NCBI GenBank assembly: GCA_023300545.1
Contig: JALZVT010000063.1
Span: forward strand, 1 to 46,377
Reading direction: 5' to 3'
DNA length: 46,377 bases
Origin: Pseudomonadales bacterium
GTDB taxonomy: Bacteria; Pseudomonadota; Gammaproteobacteria; Pseudomonadales; Azotimanducaceae
The translations under genes were made by a program, and so were the position numbers. The notes under the pieces were generated by a model that saw nothing but the letters and a program-made list of their open reading frames with translations, was not told the DNA's origin and did not search any database. Shown here piece after piece: positions 1 through 7,848 of this stretch; positions within the stretch are counted from its first letter, which is position 1, and each line of letters starts with the position of its first letter.

Positions 1-1002
1 GTGCCGGATGGTATCGACGCACAGGCGGTGACCAACTGGCTGGTAACCAACGTAACGGGCTTGGTCGCGCCGCTGCAGTTTTCGCTTATTGCTGGCGGCC
101 ATTCAAACCTGACCTATCGCGTTGTTGACGGCAATAATCAGGCGTTTGTGCTGCGACGTCCGCCGTTGGGGCATGTGTTGCAAAGTGCTCACGATATGGG
201 GCGAGAGCACAAGATTGTGTCAGCTTTGCAGGGCGGCTCTGTGCCGGTCGCAGAGATTTGCGGACTATGCAGTGATGTGACGGTCAACGAAGCGCCCTTT
301 TATGTGATGCGTTTTGTTGAGGGTACGGTGTTCAACGGTTTTGAAGACGCTGCCGGTTTTTCAGCGCAAGAGCGTCATGGCATTGCCGACCACGTTGTCG
401 AAATTTTGGCTGATCTGCACGCTGTCGATATCGATACGGTTGGCTTGGGTGACCTTGGTCGTAAAGAGGCGTATCTCGCCCGGCAGTTAAAACGCTGGAC
501 CAGGCAGTGGGAGGCGACAAAAACTCACGAAATTCCCGAGATGGAAGACTGCGCAAAGCGGCTTGCTGAGCTGCCAGCGCAAGTTGGGGCAAGCATCGTC
601 CATGGTGATTATCGAGTGGGCAATATGATTATGCAGGGTGGTCGGGTGCAGGCCGTTCTCGATTGGGAGCTGTGTACGCTCGGAGATCCATTGGCAGACG
701 TTGGCTATTTGCTTAATTCCTGGATCGGACCTGGCGAAGAAGGCAGTGACGAACATCCGATTGGCGCCGGCGGTTTTCGTAGCAGGGATGAGATTTCAGC
801 AGCTTATGCTGATCGCACCGGGCGAGATCTGAGTGGTATTAACTACTACCGCGCGTTTCAGCATTGGCGCCTCGCCGCGATTGGTCAGGGTGTTTACAAG
901 CGCTACCTGGTGGGTGCGATGGGTGATAACACGGATGTCGACTTGGAAAAGCACAAAGATGGTGTGCTGTCGCGTGCTCAGGCAGCGTTGGAGTTACTTT
1001 GA
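1..1002 (+). CDS. APH/choline-kinase-fold phosphotransferase, ACAD10/11 type
   Basis: The protein has the aminoglycoside phosphotransferase fold. Visible marks are SNLTYRV and FVLRRPP in the N-terminal nucleotide-binding lobe, HGDYRVGN at residues 201-208 (catalytic Asp203, Asn208) and LDWE at 220-223 (metal-binding Asp). Family knowledge: ACAD10/11-like members phosphorylate hydroxyacyl-CoAs so that an acyl-CoA dehydrogenase partner can eliminate the phosphate, and bacterial homologues usually sit among acyl-CoA genes. That fits the acyl-CoA synthetase and dehydrogenase-fold genes within 5 kb. The GTG at base 1 gives a plausible start, but a start before the window cannot be excluded. It converges on the lipoprotein gene at 1041. 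The substrate is inferred only. Confidence 0.85.
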   Translation: MPDGIDAQAVTNWLVTNVTGLVAPLQFSLIAGGHSNLTYRVVDGNNQAFVLRRPPLGHVLQSAHDMGREHKIVSALQGGSVPVAEICGLCSDVTVNEAPFYVMRFVEGTVFNGFEDAAGFSAQERHGIADHVVEILADLHAVDIDTVGLGDLGRKEAYLARQLKRWTRQWEATKTHEIPEMEDCAKRLAELPAQVGASIVHGDYRVGNMIMQGGRVQAVLDWELCTLGDPLADVGYLLNSWIGPGEEGSDEHPIGAGGFRSRDEISAAYADRTGRDLSGINYYRAFQHWRLAAIGQGVYKRYLVGAMGDNTDVDLEKHKDGVLSRAQAALELL

Positions 1003-1040
1003 ACTGACTTCGTGCTGAGCAAGAAGGCGGCGTGTTCTGC

Positions 1041-1577
1041 TTAGAGTGCGGTGCGTTTAAGTGTGCCCAGTGTCACGCCGTGTTGGTCAATAGCCTCGAT
1101 GGTTTGCCATGGACCGTTTGGCACGCTGACCACCAGGCAAGGGTTTGTCGAAACCAGGGGTTGTGATTTGCTGGTGTCCGGTTCGCTCCAGTACACGTCT
1201 ATCGACAGTGCTGTGGGCGAAACAACCCTGGCTTGATCGGCCAGGTGCAGCTCAAAACCACGCGAAGGCTGGACGCCGCGTGACATTGAAATAAAGAGTG
1301 GCAGGTCGTCGTGCTCCGGGATTGTTGACGAGTCAGGTGCGCTCGATGCTGGCGTACTGGAATCGGGTGCCAGTAACTGAGTGCCTCTGAACCGAGCGAC
1401 ATCGGTAAGGCTGACTTCACTCAAGCCTGTGTTCGCCCCCTTGCAGTTTGTGTTCGCCAGTACTGCCGCTGTACTCACCCGCTCATCTGAGCTGCAGCCA
1501 GCTAAGGCTGTGAGGCCAATCAACAGAATGCTCTGTAGTGCTGTGGGTATGTTGCGAGTTGTCGAGTGCGCCGCCAT
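1041..1577 (-). CDS. Predicted lipoprotein of unknown function
   Basis: A 178-residue protein with a lipoprotein signal peptide: a hydrophobic stretch ending LTALAGC, with the lipidated Cys at about residue 28. The mature part has a Ser/Thr/Asp-rich linker (about residues 75-95). It then has a beta-rich region with a VDVYWSEPD motif and a second Cys near the end, which could pair with the Cys of the early NTNCKG motif. I do not recognise the family. The ATG at 1577 has a GGAG about 11 nt upstream. It is most likely a periplasm-facing outer-membrane lipoprotein, transcribed alone. A perfect 12-bp palindrome, CCAAAATTTTGG, lies about 75 bp upstream of the start. Confidence 0.7.
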   Translation of the reverse strand: MAAHSTTRNIPTALQSILLIGLTALAGCSSDERVSTAAVLANTNCKGANTGLSEVSLTDVARFRGTQLLAPDSSTPASSAPDSSTIPEHDDLPLFISMSRGVQPSRGFELHLADQARVVSPTALSIDVYWSEPDTSKSQPLVSTNPCLVVSVPNGPWQTIEAIDQHGVTLGTLKRTAL

Positions 1578-1750
1578 TTATTCTGATACTCCGCTAGCTG
1601 CCTGTGGTTGCAGTTGCGCCTTGTTTTAAACTAGGTGTTGCTAGCGCTCCAAAATTTTGGCGGAAACTGCTGGCAAAATCCAGATCGTGGTGAGTTCTGT
1701 CGGCAGTAAGCGCTGCTGGATAACTGGGGCGCCTAACTTCGGTGGTAGGC

Positions 1751-1945
1751 ACAAAAAAACCGCCCGGAGGCGGTTGTTCTGTCGTTCGTGAACCTGATTT
1801 GCTGCCGGTTACGGCGTTCGCGCCGGCTGAGGTTCGAATAAAAAAGGCGTGTCAGAGGCTAGCTCTGATGACGGCTTCCTTTGGGGGAAGGACACTTGAA
1901 AGGGAGGACTGCATTGGAAGTCGCTTTCACGCCTGAACTGAATCT
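1751..1945 (-). ncRNA. Predicted structured small RNA downstream of merR
   Basis: A strong sigma70-like promoter (TTGACA, 16 nt, CATAAT at 1979-1952) fires leftward. About 190 nt later comes the intrinsic terminator at 1753-1775. No plausible open reading frame lies between. The transcript would contain unpaired C/U-rich runs (around 1898-1905 and 1879-1886), which are complementary to Shine-Dalgarno-like sequences. It also has a TCAGAG/CTCTGA hairpin (1868-1852) and a possible long-range stem, GGCGTG (1933-1928) with CACGCC (1851-1846), directly followed by six T residues (1845-1840). That could end a shorter RNA of about 105 nt. A second domain (1836-1787) folds as GAACCT/AGGTTC enclosing GCCGG/CCGGC and a GGCG-CGAA-CGCC hairpin. 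It is unlike 6S, RsmY/Z or tmRNA as far as I can tell. The function is unknown. Confidence 0.55.
1753..1775 (-). terminator. Intrinsic terminator reading leftward
   Basis: A perfect 7-bp stem (AACCGCC/GGCGGTT) with a 4-nt loop is followed on the minus strand by seven T residues. It points leftward and would end transcripts from the promoter at 1952-1979 or read-through from merR. The plus strand has no comparable T-run, so it is directional. Confidence 0.85.
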
Positions 1946-1951
1946 GCAGGC

Positions 1952-1979
1952 ATTATGTACTGTACAAAATTGGTGTCAA
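1952..1979 (-). promoter_or_regulatory. Sigma70-like promoter with an overlapping TGTACA box
   Basis: On the minus strand TTGACA (1979-1974) and CATAAT (1957-1952) are separated by 16 nt. A TGTACA palindrome (1961-1966) lies in the spacer, and a second copy sits at 2017-2022, each extended to a CTGTACAAA/TTTGTACAG inverted pair. TGTACA-type boxes are associated with CarH/LitR-like MerR regulators, and such a regulator is the next gene. Control by it is an inference. Confidence 0.65.
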
Positions 1980-2038
1980 CTGCTTTTTCCACTCTAATTC
2001 CACTATTTAGGATATTTGTACAGGTTTTGTTCCGATAG

Positions 2039-3004
2039 TTAGTTAGGTATGGGTAAAAGGCCTTCGGCAGTGACCCAGTCTTCCAGTACCAGTTCGAGTT
2101 CGAGTCTAGCGCTGCTGGTGCGTTCTGCGATTCGGGCGTGGCGCGGTGGGCGGGCATCGTTTGCGGCGTCTGTCGAAAAGTCGGTGTCGGGCGCGCAGGC
2201 GGCGCTATGGTCGGTGAAGGCATTGAGTGCGCTAATGAGGTTTACGAGGTCGGCTGGGCAGGCGCAGCCGAGCCCATCGCTGGCGCTGGCAATGCTCAAT
2301 AATTGCTCGTCGCTGAAGCGTTTGGGGGCATGCCTTCCGGCTTTCAGTGGGGCTCGCGCCAGTCGCGCTACTGCCTGTTCGATCTCTGCCCAGCTAACGG
2401 GCCAGCGCAGTAAAGTAAGGCCGCGATCTGCGGCTGCAGCCAATCCGGCATCGGTCGCATAGTGATAGATAACGAGCCGTGCCATTGAGTTTGGCAAGCT
2501 ATCTAGCCTGTCTAGGCTGTCTGCGGTGACAGAACCCTGCAAGGCGACCAGTACATCTGGTAGCCCGTTGGCGGTGGTTAGCTGTGCAAGCTCAGGTAGG
2601 CAAACATCTAGGTTAACCCAGCGCCCCGAAACTGTGACTCGGGTTGCCTCGGCGTTGCTCTGCTCAAGCATCAGCAGTTGAGTGCCTACTAAAGCCACGC
2701 TTGGAGCGGCGCCGGTCGAAGTCTTTGCAGCCATGGGTGCAAGGGCTTGCAGACGTTCGTTGAGTGCCTCACTGCTTAAATTGATGAGTGTACTTATCGG
2801 GTGACCTTGATCGATGAGGCGTTTGATACGGGTGAGTCGTTCGACCTGTTCAGCGCTAAAGAAGCGTGTTTTGCCATCCCGGCTGGCTGGTGTGAGCCCA
2901 TAGCGGCGCTCCCAGGCGCGCAGGCGTTCCACGGCAATGCCGGTCAATTTGGCAACGGTGCCAATCTTGTACAGGTCAGATAGATTGTCAGGTGTGTCGC
3001 TCAT
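2039..3004 (-). CDS. MerR-family transcriptional regulator (CarH/LitR-like DNA-binding domain)
   Basis: A 321-residue regulator. Residues 12-80 form the MerR winged helix, with the WERRYG motif at 31-36 and GKTRFFSAEQVERL as the wing and following helix. This signature is typical of the CarA/CarH/LitR branch rather than the metal-sensing branch. The C-terminal region (about 100-320) has an alpha/beta B12-domain-like length, but I do not see the usual cobalamin-binding DxHxxG-type motifs. It is therefore probably not a B12 photoreceptor. A CACPADLVNLISAL segment near residue 250 is characteristic of a gammaproteobacterial subfamily. A TGTACA box overlaps the -10 of its own promoter (autoregulation inferred). 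Other TGTACA boxes overlap the predicted small-RNA promoter just downstream. Start ATG at 3004. Confidence 0.85.
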   Translation of the reverse strand: MSDTPDNLSDLYKIGTVAKLTGIAVERLRAWERRYGLTPASRDGKTRFFSAEQVERLTRIKRLIDQGHPISTLINLSSEALNERLQALAPMAAKTSTGAAPSVALVGTQLLMLEQSNAEATRVTVSGRWVNLDVCLPELAQLTTANGLPDVLVALQGSVTADSLDRLDSLPNSMARLVIYHYATDAGLAAAADRGLTLLRWPVSWAEIEQAVARLARAPLKAGRHAPKRFSDEQLLSIASASDGLGCACPADLVNLISALNAFTDHSAACAPDTDFSTDAANDARPPRHARIAERTSSARLELELVLEDWVTAEGLLPIPN

Positions 3005-3464
3005 GGCGCTGTAAAGGTGCCGGAGTGAAATGGGGGGCCGATTGTACAGGCAGTAAGAGAGCTGTCCAGTACGCTGTTCGCAAGGGGGGTGTTCAACAAG
3101 GAGTGACGAGAAGGATAGAGGAAGAGGTGAAAGTCAGCGTGGCGACAACCGTTTAACGGGTTGCCTTCGCGGTTAGGGAGGAAGGGGAGAGAGACACCGC
3201 GCCACGCTGGGGTTTCTTGTGGGGTTACCCCCCCAAGAAGGCCGCACTATTGCCTAGAAACGGTTATAAAGAAAGCCTTGATAGGAGACTTTTTGTAACA
3301 AAGCTATTACATTTTGTTGCGAGTGCGTTTCTGTAAATTTATGGCGAGCTACCGAGGGTAGCAGCCCCCTGCGCCGAGATGAAGTAGTCTTCGCGCACAG
3401 ATTAAATAAGACAGCGGGCAGGGGGATGCCCGCGTTATTCACTGGGCTCTGGGAGGGGCTGCGT
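3005..3464. other. Long intergenic region with a multi-hairpin element
   Basis: This 460-bp gap separates divergent merR and the acyl-CoA synthetase gene. Positions 3121-3240 contain a perfect 10-bp inverted repeat (3135-3144 with 3200-3209). It encloses two smaller hairpins: a CAACC/GGTTG stem near 3147-3163, and GCGGT (3169-3173) with ACCGC (3196-3200). A further hairpin, TTCTTG..GGGG/CCCC..CAAGAA, lies at 3215-3239. The 22-nt loop at 3174-3195 is purine-only apart from its ends. It reads as GGA-rich on the plus strand and as C/U-rich on the minus strand. I found no convincing promoter or U-run for either strand, so the coding strand of any RNA is undecided. The rest (3240-3440) is AT-richer and presumably holds the acyl-CoA synthetase promoter. 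Confidence 0.5.
3041..3068 (-). promoter_or_regulatory. merR promoter with a TGTACA box over the -10
   Basis: On the minus strand TGGACA (3068-3063), a 16-nt spacer and TACAAT (3046-3041) give a good sigma70 match ending 37 bp before the merR ATG. The TGTACA box (3043-3048) covers the -10, where binding of a MerR protein would block or retime transcription. Autoregulation is inferred. Confidence 0.6.
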
Positions 3465-5015
3465 ATGCAAAACAACATGAACCTGGGGTCGCTGTTACGT
3501 AACCGTGCGACGCTCAATCCGGATCTGATGGCCTATATAGATGGTGATCTGGATGTCCGGCTGACGTTTGCCGAGCTCCACCAACGGACGAGTCAGCTGG
3601 GCAATGCGTTTTTGGCGGCCGGTATTGAGAAAGGCGAACGGGTTGGTTTGCTGATCATGAACAGTGCGGAGTTTGTCGAGTCGTATTTTGCTCTCGCCAC
3701 TATTGGAGCGGTGGTCGTGCCGCTCAACTGGCGCTTGGTGCCTGATGAGCTTGAGTTTATTTTGCATGACAGTGGTACAACTCGGCTAATCTTCGGCGAA
3801 GAGTTTTTGGAAAGCGTGGCCGAGCTGCACAGCCGCGGTGACAAAACTCTTATCCGGCACTGGCTGCAAGTAGATGGCGAGAGCGACATTGCCCACTTTG
3901 CGCAGAGCTATAGCCAGTTTCGTGATGCAGGCACTACCAGCCCACCTGAATACGGCGCGCTCGACGATGACATGCTGTACATCATGTACACGTCAGGAAC
4001 GACCGGTTTACCCAAAGGGGTTGTTCACACTCACCACTCGTCCTTATGGGCGGTGTTGACTGTTGCGGCCAGCTGCGATTACCACGACGGTGATGTCTTT
4101 CTTTCGCCGTTACCGATGTTTCATGTGGGCGCCCTAACGCCTCTCACTGTAAATATTTATCGTGGCATTACCTGTGTGGTGATGCGGTCTTTTCAACCGG
4201 ATCGTGCGTGGCAATTGATTGAAGCTGAAAAAGTGACAATCGGCTTGATGGTGCCGGCCATGTTGAACTTCATGTTGCAGGCCAGGCAGCCAGACCCGTC
4301 GTCCTACGCACAGCTGCGCTGGATGATGACCGGCGCGGCACCCGTACCCATCAGCCTCACTGAGACCTATCAGCAGCTTGGAGTTTGTCTGCTACAGGTC
4401 TACGGACTGACAGAAACCTGTGGGCCAGCCTGCGTTATGGATTTGAGTAACGTCGACCAGAAACCTGGATCAACGGGCAAAGCGTTTTTTTTCAGTGACG
4501 TTAAAATTGCGTCGGATAGCGGTGCGGAGTTACCTCGTGAAGATGCCGGAGAAGTCTGGGTGCGTGGTGCTCACATCATGCGCGAGTACTGGAATCGACC
4601 AGAAGCAACAGCAGAAACGTTGTCTGATGGCTGGTTGCGCACGGGTGACGTTGGCGTGATGGATGAGGACGGTTACGTGTTCATTCAAGATCGAATGAAA
4701 GATATGATTATTTCGGGTGGTGAAAACGTCTATCCCGCCGAGCTGGAAAACGTGCTCATGTCGCACCCCGATGTGGCAGAAGCTGCGGTTATTGGTCAGT
4801 CGAGTGCCAAATGGGGTGAGAGCCCGCTCGCGATTCTGGTGCGTACTCGTGATGATCTGAGCGAGGCGGAAGTTCTAAATTATTGTCAGGGCAAGATGGC
4901 TGCGTTTAAACAGCCCAAAGCGGCGGTATTTATTGACGTGATCCCCAGAAACCCCAGCGGTAAAATCCTCAAACGAGTCTTGCGCGAGCAGTATCCAGCG
5001 GCTGCGCCGGTTTAA
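3465..5015 (+). CDS. AMP-dependent acyl-CoA synthetase
   Basis: An ANL-superfamily ligase of about 516 residues that activates a carboxylic acid to acyl-AMP and then acyl-CoA. Visible motifs are the P-loop MYTSGTTGLPKGVVHTH (about residues 170-186), YGLTET (A5), GWLRTGDVG (A7), the hinge region QDRMKDMIISGGENVYP (A8) and the C-terminal PSGKILKR with the catalytic Lys (A10). These are those of FadD-type fatty- or aryl-acyl-CoA ligases. The chain-length or ring specificity cannot be read. I prefer the ATG at 3465, which has GGGAGGGG 6 nt upstream, over the in-frame ATG at 3426. The last codons and the stop lie in a 23-bp tandem repeat. It converges on the acyl-CoA dehydrogenase-like gene at 5087. 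Confidence 0.92.
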   Translation: MQNNMNLGSLLRNRATLNPDLMAYIDGDLDVRLTFAELHQRTSQLGNAFLAAGIEKGERVGLLIMNSAEFVESYFALATIGAVVVPLNWRLVPDELEFILHDSGTTRLIFGEEFLESVAELHSRGDKTLIRHWLQVDGESDIAHFAQSYSQFRDAGTTSPPEYGALDDDMLYIMYTSGTTGLPKGVVHTHHSSLWAVLTVAASCDYHDGDVFLSPLPMFHVGALTPLTVNIYRGITCVVMRSFQPDRAWQLIEAEKVTIGLMVPAMLNFMLQARQPDPSSYAQLRWMMTGAAPVPISLTETYQQLGVCLLQVYGLTETCGPACVMDLSNVDQKPGSTGKAFFFSDVKIASDSGAELPREDAGEVWVRGAHIMREYWNRPEATAETLSDGWLRTGDVGVMDEDGYVFIQDRMKDMIISGGENVYPAELENVLMSHPDVAEAAVIGQSSAKWGESPLAILVRTRDDLSEAEVLNYCQGKMAAFKQPKAAVFIDVIPRNPSGKILKRVLREQYPAAAPV

Positions 5016-5079
5016 CGAAAAAGGCTGCGCCGGTTTAACGAAAAAGGCTGCGCCGGTTTAACGAAAAAGGCTGCGCCGG
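5000..5079. repeat. 23-bp tandem repeat, about 3.5 copies, over the stop codon
   Basis: Three identical 23-bp units (5000-5022, 5023-5045, 5046-5068) and 11 bp of a fourth (5069-5079) start within the last codons of the acyl-CoA synthetase. Each unit contains GTTTAACG. The period is 2 modulo 3, so the TAA copies at 5013, 5036 and 5059 fall in all three forward frames. The TTAA core does the same on the reverse strand. The array occupies the gap between two convergent genes. Confidence 0.97.
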
Positions 5080-5086
5080 CTGGCCG

Positions 5087-6199
5087 TTACAGCATTACTT
5101 TTTCATCAAGGCCCAATGGGATTTTGCCGAGCATTTCGTAGGTGGGTTGGGCAACCATGATGTGCTGTGTGGTGACGTGCACGTCGCGAAAGCAGCGCTG
5201 CAGAATGTTTTCGGAATAGATCGAAGAGCCGCCGGCAGCGTGATATAGCAAATCAACCGCCTCAGCGCTTTGCCAGGCGGCGTTGCTCGCGGCGAGCCGC
5301 AGGTCGGCTTTTTGTTGGCGCGAGATTCGCTCGCCGCTTTGCGCCGGCGCCCAAGCGGCAGCGGTAACCGCGTGCATGTAGGCCCGCGCAGAACCTTCGC
5401 AGGCGATCGCTCGCGCCAGATCTTTTTGCACTGACTCTCGGGTTGCCAAGCTGCGCTTGCTGCCAGTTGGTGTTTTCTCATTGGCGAGTTCAGTGAACGC
5501 TTCGATCGCGCGCTGGGCAATGCCGACGCTGACACTGGCCACACCCAGTGCGAGCAAACCCAGCGTGGGAAAACGGTACAGCGGGGCCTCGACCTCTGGG
5601 CGTCCGCCAAGAACTATCCAGCGGCCTTTGGGTACGAGCACGTCGTGCACCTCAAAGTCGTTGCTGCCGGTTCCACGCAAGCCTGAGGTGTGCCAGTTGT
5701 CGTGAAACTGGACGTCGCTTTTGTGGAAAAACGCTAAAATTTGCTGTGGCGGATTGTCGCCATCTTTCAACAGGCAGCCCCCAGAAATCCATTCTGAAAC
5801 GTTGCCACCGCTGCCATAGGGCCAGCGTCCGGTGATTCGTAAATCGTCCCCTTCGTGGGTTATGCGACCGTAAGGAGCGGTGACCCCGCAAGTAATAACT
5901 TCTGGGTTGTCGCCATAGATTTCCTGGGCCCAGTGCGGCGAAAGGGATGCGCTAAGCAGACTGGTGGTGTTGCCAATCATCATGCACCAGCCAACAGCAC
6001 CGTCGGCTTTGGCGCCGGCTATCAGGGTATCGATAAACACATGCGGATCAACCTCGCGGCCCCCATAAGTTTTGGGTATCAGCATGTTGAACATACCTGC
6101 GCTGGCCAGTTCACTCGCAAGTTCAGGGTCGAGCTGACGGTTGACCTCGCGGCTATCTGCGCTGTCACGAATGTTGTCTTGCAGTGCGGTGTTAATCAT
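5087..6199 (-). CDS. Acyl-CoA dehydrogenase-fold flavoprotein, HsaA/hydroxylase-like
   Basis: About 370 residues of acyl-CoA dehydrogenase fold. The N-terminal helical domain contains GMFNMLIPKTYGGREVDP, the mid beta domain contains ITGRWPYGSGGNVSEW, and the C-terminal helices contain the LLYHAAGGSSIY motif. This pattern matches the flavin-dependent monooxygenase branch (HsaA, pigment-production hydroxylases) better than true dehydrogenases. I see no obvious catalytic Glu of the dehydrogenases. Members of that branch hydroxylate aromatic or steroid substrates with FMNH2 or FADH2 from a separate reductase, and no reductase gene is seen here. The start is the ATG at 6199, with a TTG directly before it. 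The substrate is unknown. Confidence 0.85.
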   Translation of the reverse strand: MINTALQDNIRDSADSREVNRQLDPELASELASAGMFNMLIPKTYGGREVDPHVFIDTLIAGAKADGAVGWCMMIGNTTSLLSASLSPHWAQEIYGDNPEVITCGVTAPYGRITHEGDDLRITGRWPYGSGGNVSEWISGGCLLKDGDNPPQQILAFFHKSDVQFHDNWHTSGLRGTGSNDFEVHDVLVPKGRWIVLGGRPEVEAPLYRFPTLGLLALGVASVSVGIAQRAIEAFTELANEKTPTGSKRSLATRESVQKDLARAIACEGSARAYMHAVTAAAWAPAQSGERISRQQKADLRLAASNAAWQSAEAVDLLYHAAGGSSIYSENILQRCFRDVHVTTQHIMVAQPTYEMLGKIPLGLDEKVML

Positions 6200-6264
6200 C
6201 AAATCGATCTCTCAAAATTTTTTGTGCCCCTCAAAAGCGGTTGCGGCTGGCCGTACTCATAGCG

Positions 6265-7779
6265 CTAATATGCCTTAGATGGAGGGTTGTCGTGAAGCGC
6301 TACAGGCTGGGTTTGCACCCAGTTTCCCAATACGCCTTGCAGATATTGCTTGTTGTTGTCGCTGATAAACACAACCGTTGCGGTGGGGTCGTGCGGACGG
6401 CGAAACAGATTCTTGCCGAGCCAGATCAGCTCTATGGCGTTGTTGCCACGACGCATTTCTAGGCGATCGTTCACCACAGTGACCTGTGCTTTTTGACTGC
6501 CTCCCGCTTGCCAGTCGTTGATGCCAAAGCGTTTGCTGGCGGGGTAATACTCACCTGCGAAGCGTTGCAGGCGTGCCTGGTGCTGAGTGGCGTTTGCTGG
6601 GGAACCCGCCGGTGTTGGCGCGCCTACTGCTGTGCCGCGAATGAGGGCGCGCTCTATAGTCATTTGCAGGCGTCGCAGAAGTTGTGGGTTATCACTGTTG
6701 ATGGCGATGAAGTAGCCCCGCGTGGTGCCGGCGATAACGCCGAAGCGTGAGCGATAGCCATCAGCGTCACCGCCGTGGCCATAGATCAATCGGCCATCTC
6801 TAAGGGTGGTGTAGATACCGGCGCCATAGCCAAGTGCTAAACCAGCGCGCGCGGCGGCCGTTGTTGTCGGTTGCCAGAGAGGGTGGTTGCTGCGGTGTCG
6901 CAATGCAGCGTTTAACTCAGGGCCAAAATCGTTGCGAGTGAGTTTAAGCAGGAAGTTGGCAAACTCACGAGGAGTCGTGTTGAGGCCACCAAATGCCGGA
7001 TAGAGGGTGTGCCAATAGGGTATCGGGGTCTTACCGTCTGCGCGAAAGCCCCCGGGTAAATTGGCAAGGGGCTGTAAGGTTGCTGTTGGCATTCCCAGTG
7101 GCTTAAGCACATGGCGAACAAGGTAGGTCTCGAAGGTTTGGCCACTGAGCGCCTCGACCACTAGCGCGCTGTAGGCCGGCGCGAGGTTGGTGTAGCTGTG
7201 TTGCAGTCCAGGTGGCCAATGGGTTACGTGGGAGTTCGCATCGAGTGCTAGTGCCTGTAGGCGAGGCAAGGGCTGTGCGCTGGCGAATTCGCGCCCGGAA
7301 ATATCGGCAAAGCCGGCGCTCAGTTCGATTAACTGGCCGAGTTGCACGGGGTGGGTGTCACGCCAGCTGTTCTTCCACAGCGACGGGTCGATGATGTTCT
7401 GCAGCGGGGTGTCGAGTGGCGTGTTGGTTGCAGCGGTTGCATGTATCAGTGCCAGGGCTGTGAAAATTTTGGTGATGGAGCCGAGGCGAAACGGCACGTT
7501 ACCGGGTTGCCCTGACAGGGTGTTAAGGGCGTTTTTGCGGGTGTCACTAGGTCGGTAGTAGTCGCGCTGAAGCGCGATTGCATTGTTGTCAGCGATGATC
7601 AGAGTCGCCATGGCATTGGGAGTTTTAGCGAGCAGCTGGCCAACCTGCTTATCGAGGTCTGCCCAGGTGGCGGGCTCTTTTACAGGTGCTTTTGAGCCTT
7701 CTGGCAGAGGCTCTGTGGCCGACGCCTGTGTTGCGAGTGTCGTGAAAACGAAAAAAAGTAGTGTTCTGCAGAAAATCAC
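6265..7779 (-). CDS. Exported serine hydrolase, class C beta-lactamase fold
   Basis: A penicillin-binding-protein/beta-lactamase family protein of about 504 residues. It begins with a signal peptide (hydrophobic FCRTLLFFVFTTLATQASA). The family triad is visible: SITK with the nucleophilic Ser in GSITKIFTAL, YTN in HSYTNLAPAYS, and HGG in GHGGDADGY replacing KTG. HGG is common in the esterase/peptidase branch, so antibiotic resistance should not be assumed. A C-terminal region (about the last 100 residues) resembles the lipocalin-like extension often present. The open frame extends to a TTG at 7845, but that overlaps the start region of the divergent crotonase gene. The GTG at 7779, directly before the signal peptide, is preferred. 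Periplasmic peptidoglycan or ester hydrolase is the likely role. Confidence 0.8.
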   Translation of the reverse strand: MIFCRTLLFFVFTTLATQASATEPLPEGSKAPVKEPATWADLDKQVGQLLAKTPNAMATLIIADNNAIALQRDYYRPSDTRKNALNTLSGQPGNVPFRLGSITKIFTALALIHATAATNTPLDTPLQNIIDPSLWKNSWRDTHPVQLGQLIELSAGFADISGREFASAQPLPRLQALALDANSHVTHWPPGLQHSYTNLAPAYSALVVEALSGQTFETYLVRHVLKPLGMPTATLQPLANLPGGFRADGKTPIPYWHTLYPAFGGLNTTPREFANFLLKLTRNDFGPELNAALRHRSNHPLWQPTTTAAARAGLALGYGAGIYTTLRDGRLIYGHGGDADGYRSRFGVIAGTTRGYFIAINSDNPQLLRRLQMTIERALIRGTAVGAPTPAGSPANATQHQARLQRFAGEYYPASKRFGINDWQAGGSQKAQVTVVNDRLEMRRGNNAIELIWLGKNLFRRPHDPTATVVFISDNNKQYLQGVLGNWVQTQPVALHDNPPSKAY

Positions 7780-7848
7780 TGGCGGCCAATTATGCAATTT
7801 GGGGTATCTTGAGCCTCTGGGAAACAAATTGGGAGAGGAGAACAAGTT

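Noticed and set aside
1831-1840. tRNA-like T-arm sequence (GGTTCGAAT)
   Set aside because: No cloverleaf, acceptor stem or CCA can be built around it; it is part of a stem in the predicted small RNA on the other strand.
1927-2223. Minus-strand open frame of 98 codons reading from inside merR into the gap
   Set aside because: It lies out of frame within merR, has no ribosome-binding site, and its 3' part runs through the promoter and boxes described at 1952-2022.
2039-3004. B12-dependent light sensor of the CarH/LitR type
   Set aside because: The DNA-binding domain fits, but I cannot find the cobalamin-binding His motif in the C-terminal half.
3213-3245. Intrinsic terminator at the TTCTTG/CAAGAA hairpin
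   Set aside because: The stem is strong, but neither strand has a T-run after it.
5000-5079. Possible CRISPR array
   Set aside because: The units are directly adjacent with no spacers and there are no cas genes.
6265-7779. Antibiotic-resistance beta-lactamase
   Set aside because: The third motif is HGG rather than KTG and the protein has a long C-terminal extension, as in esterase/peptidase relatives; resistance cannot be claimed.
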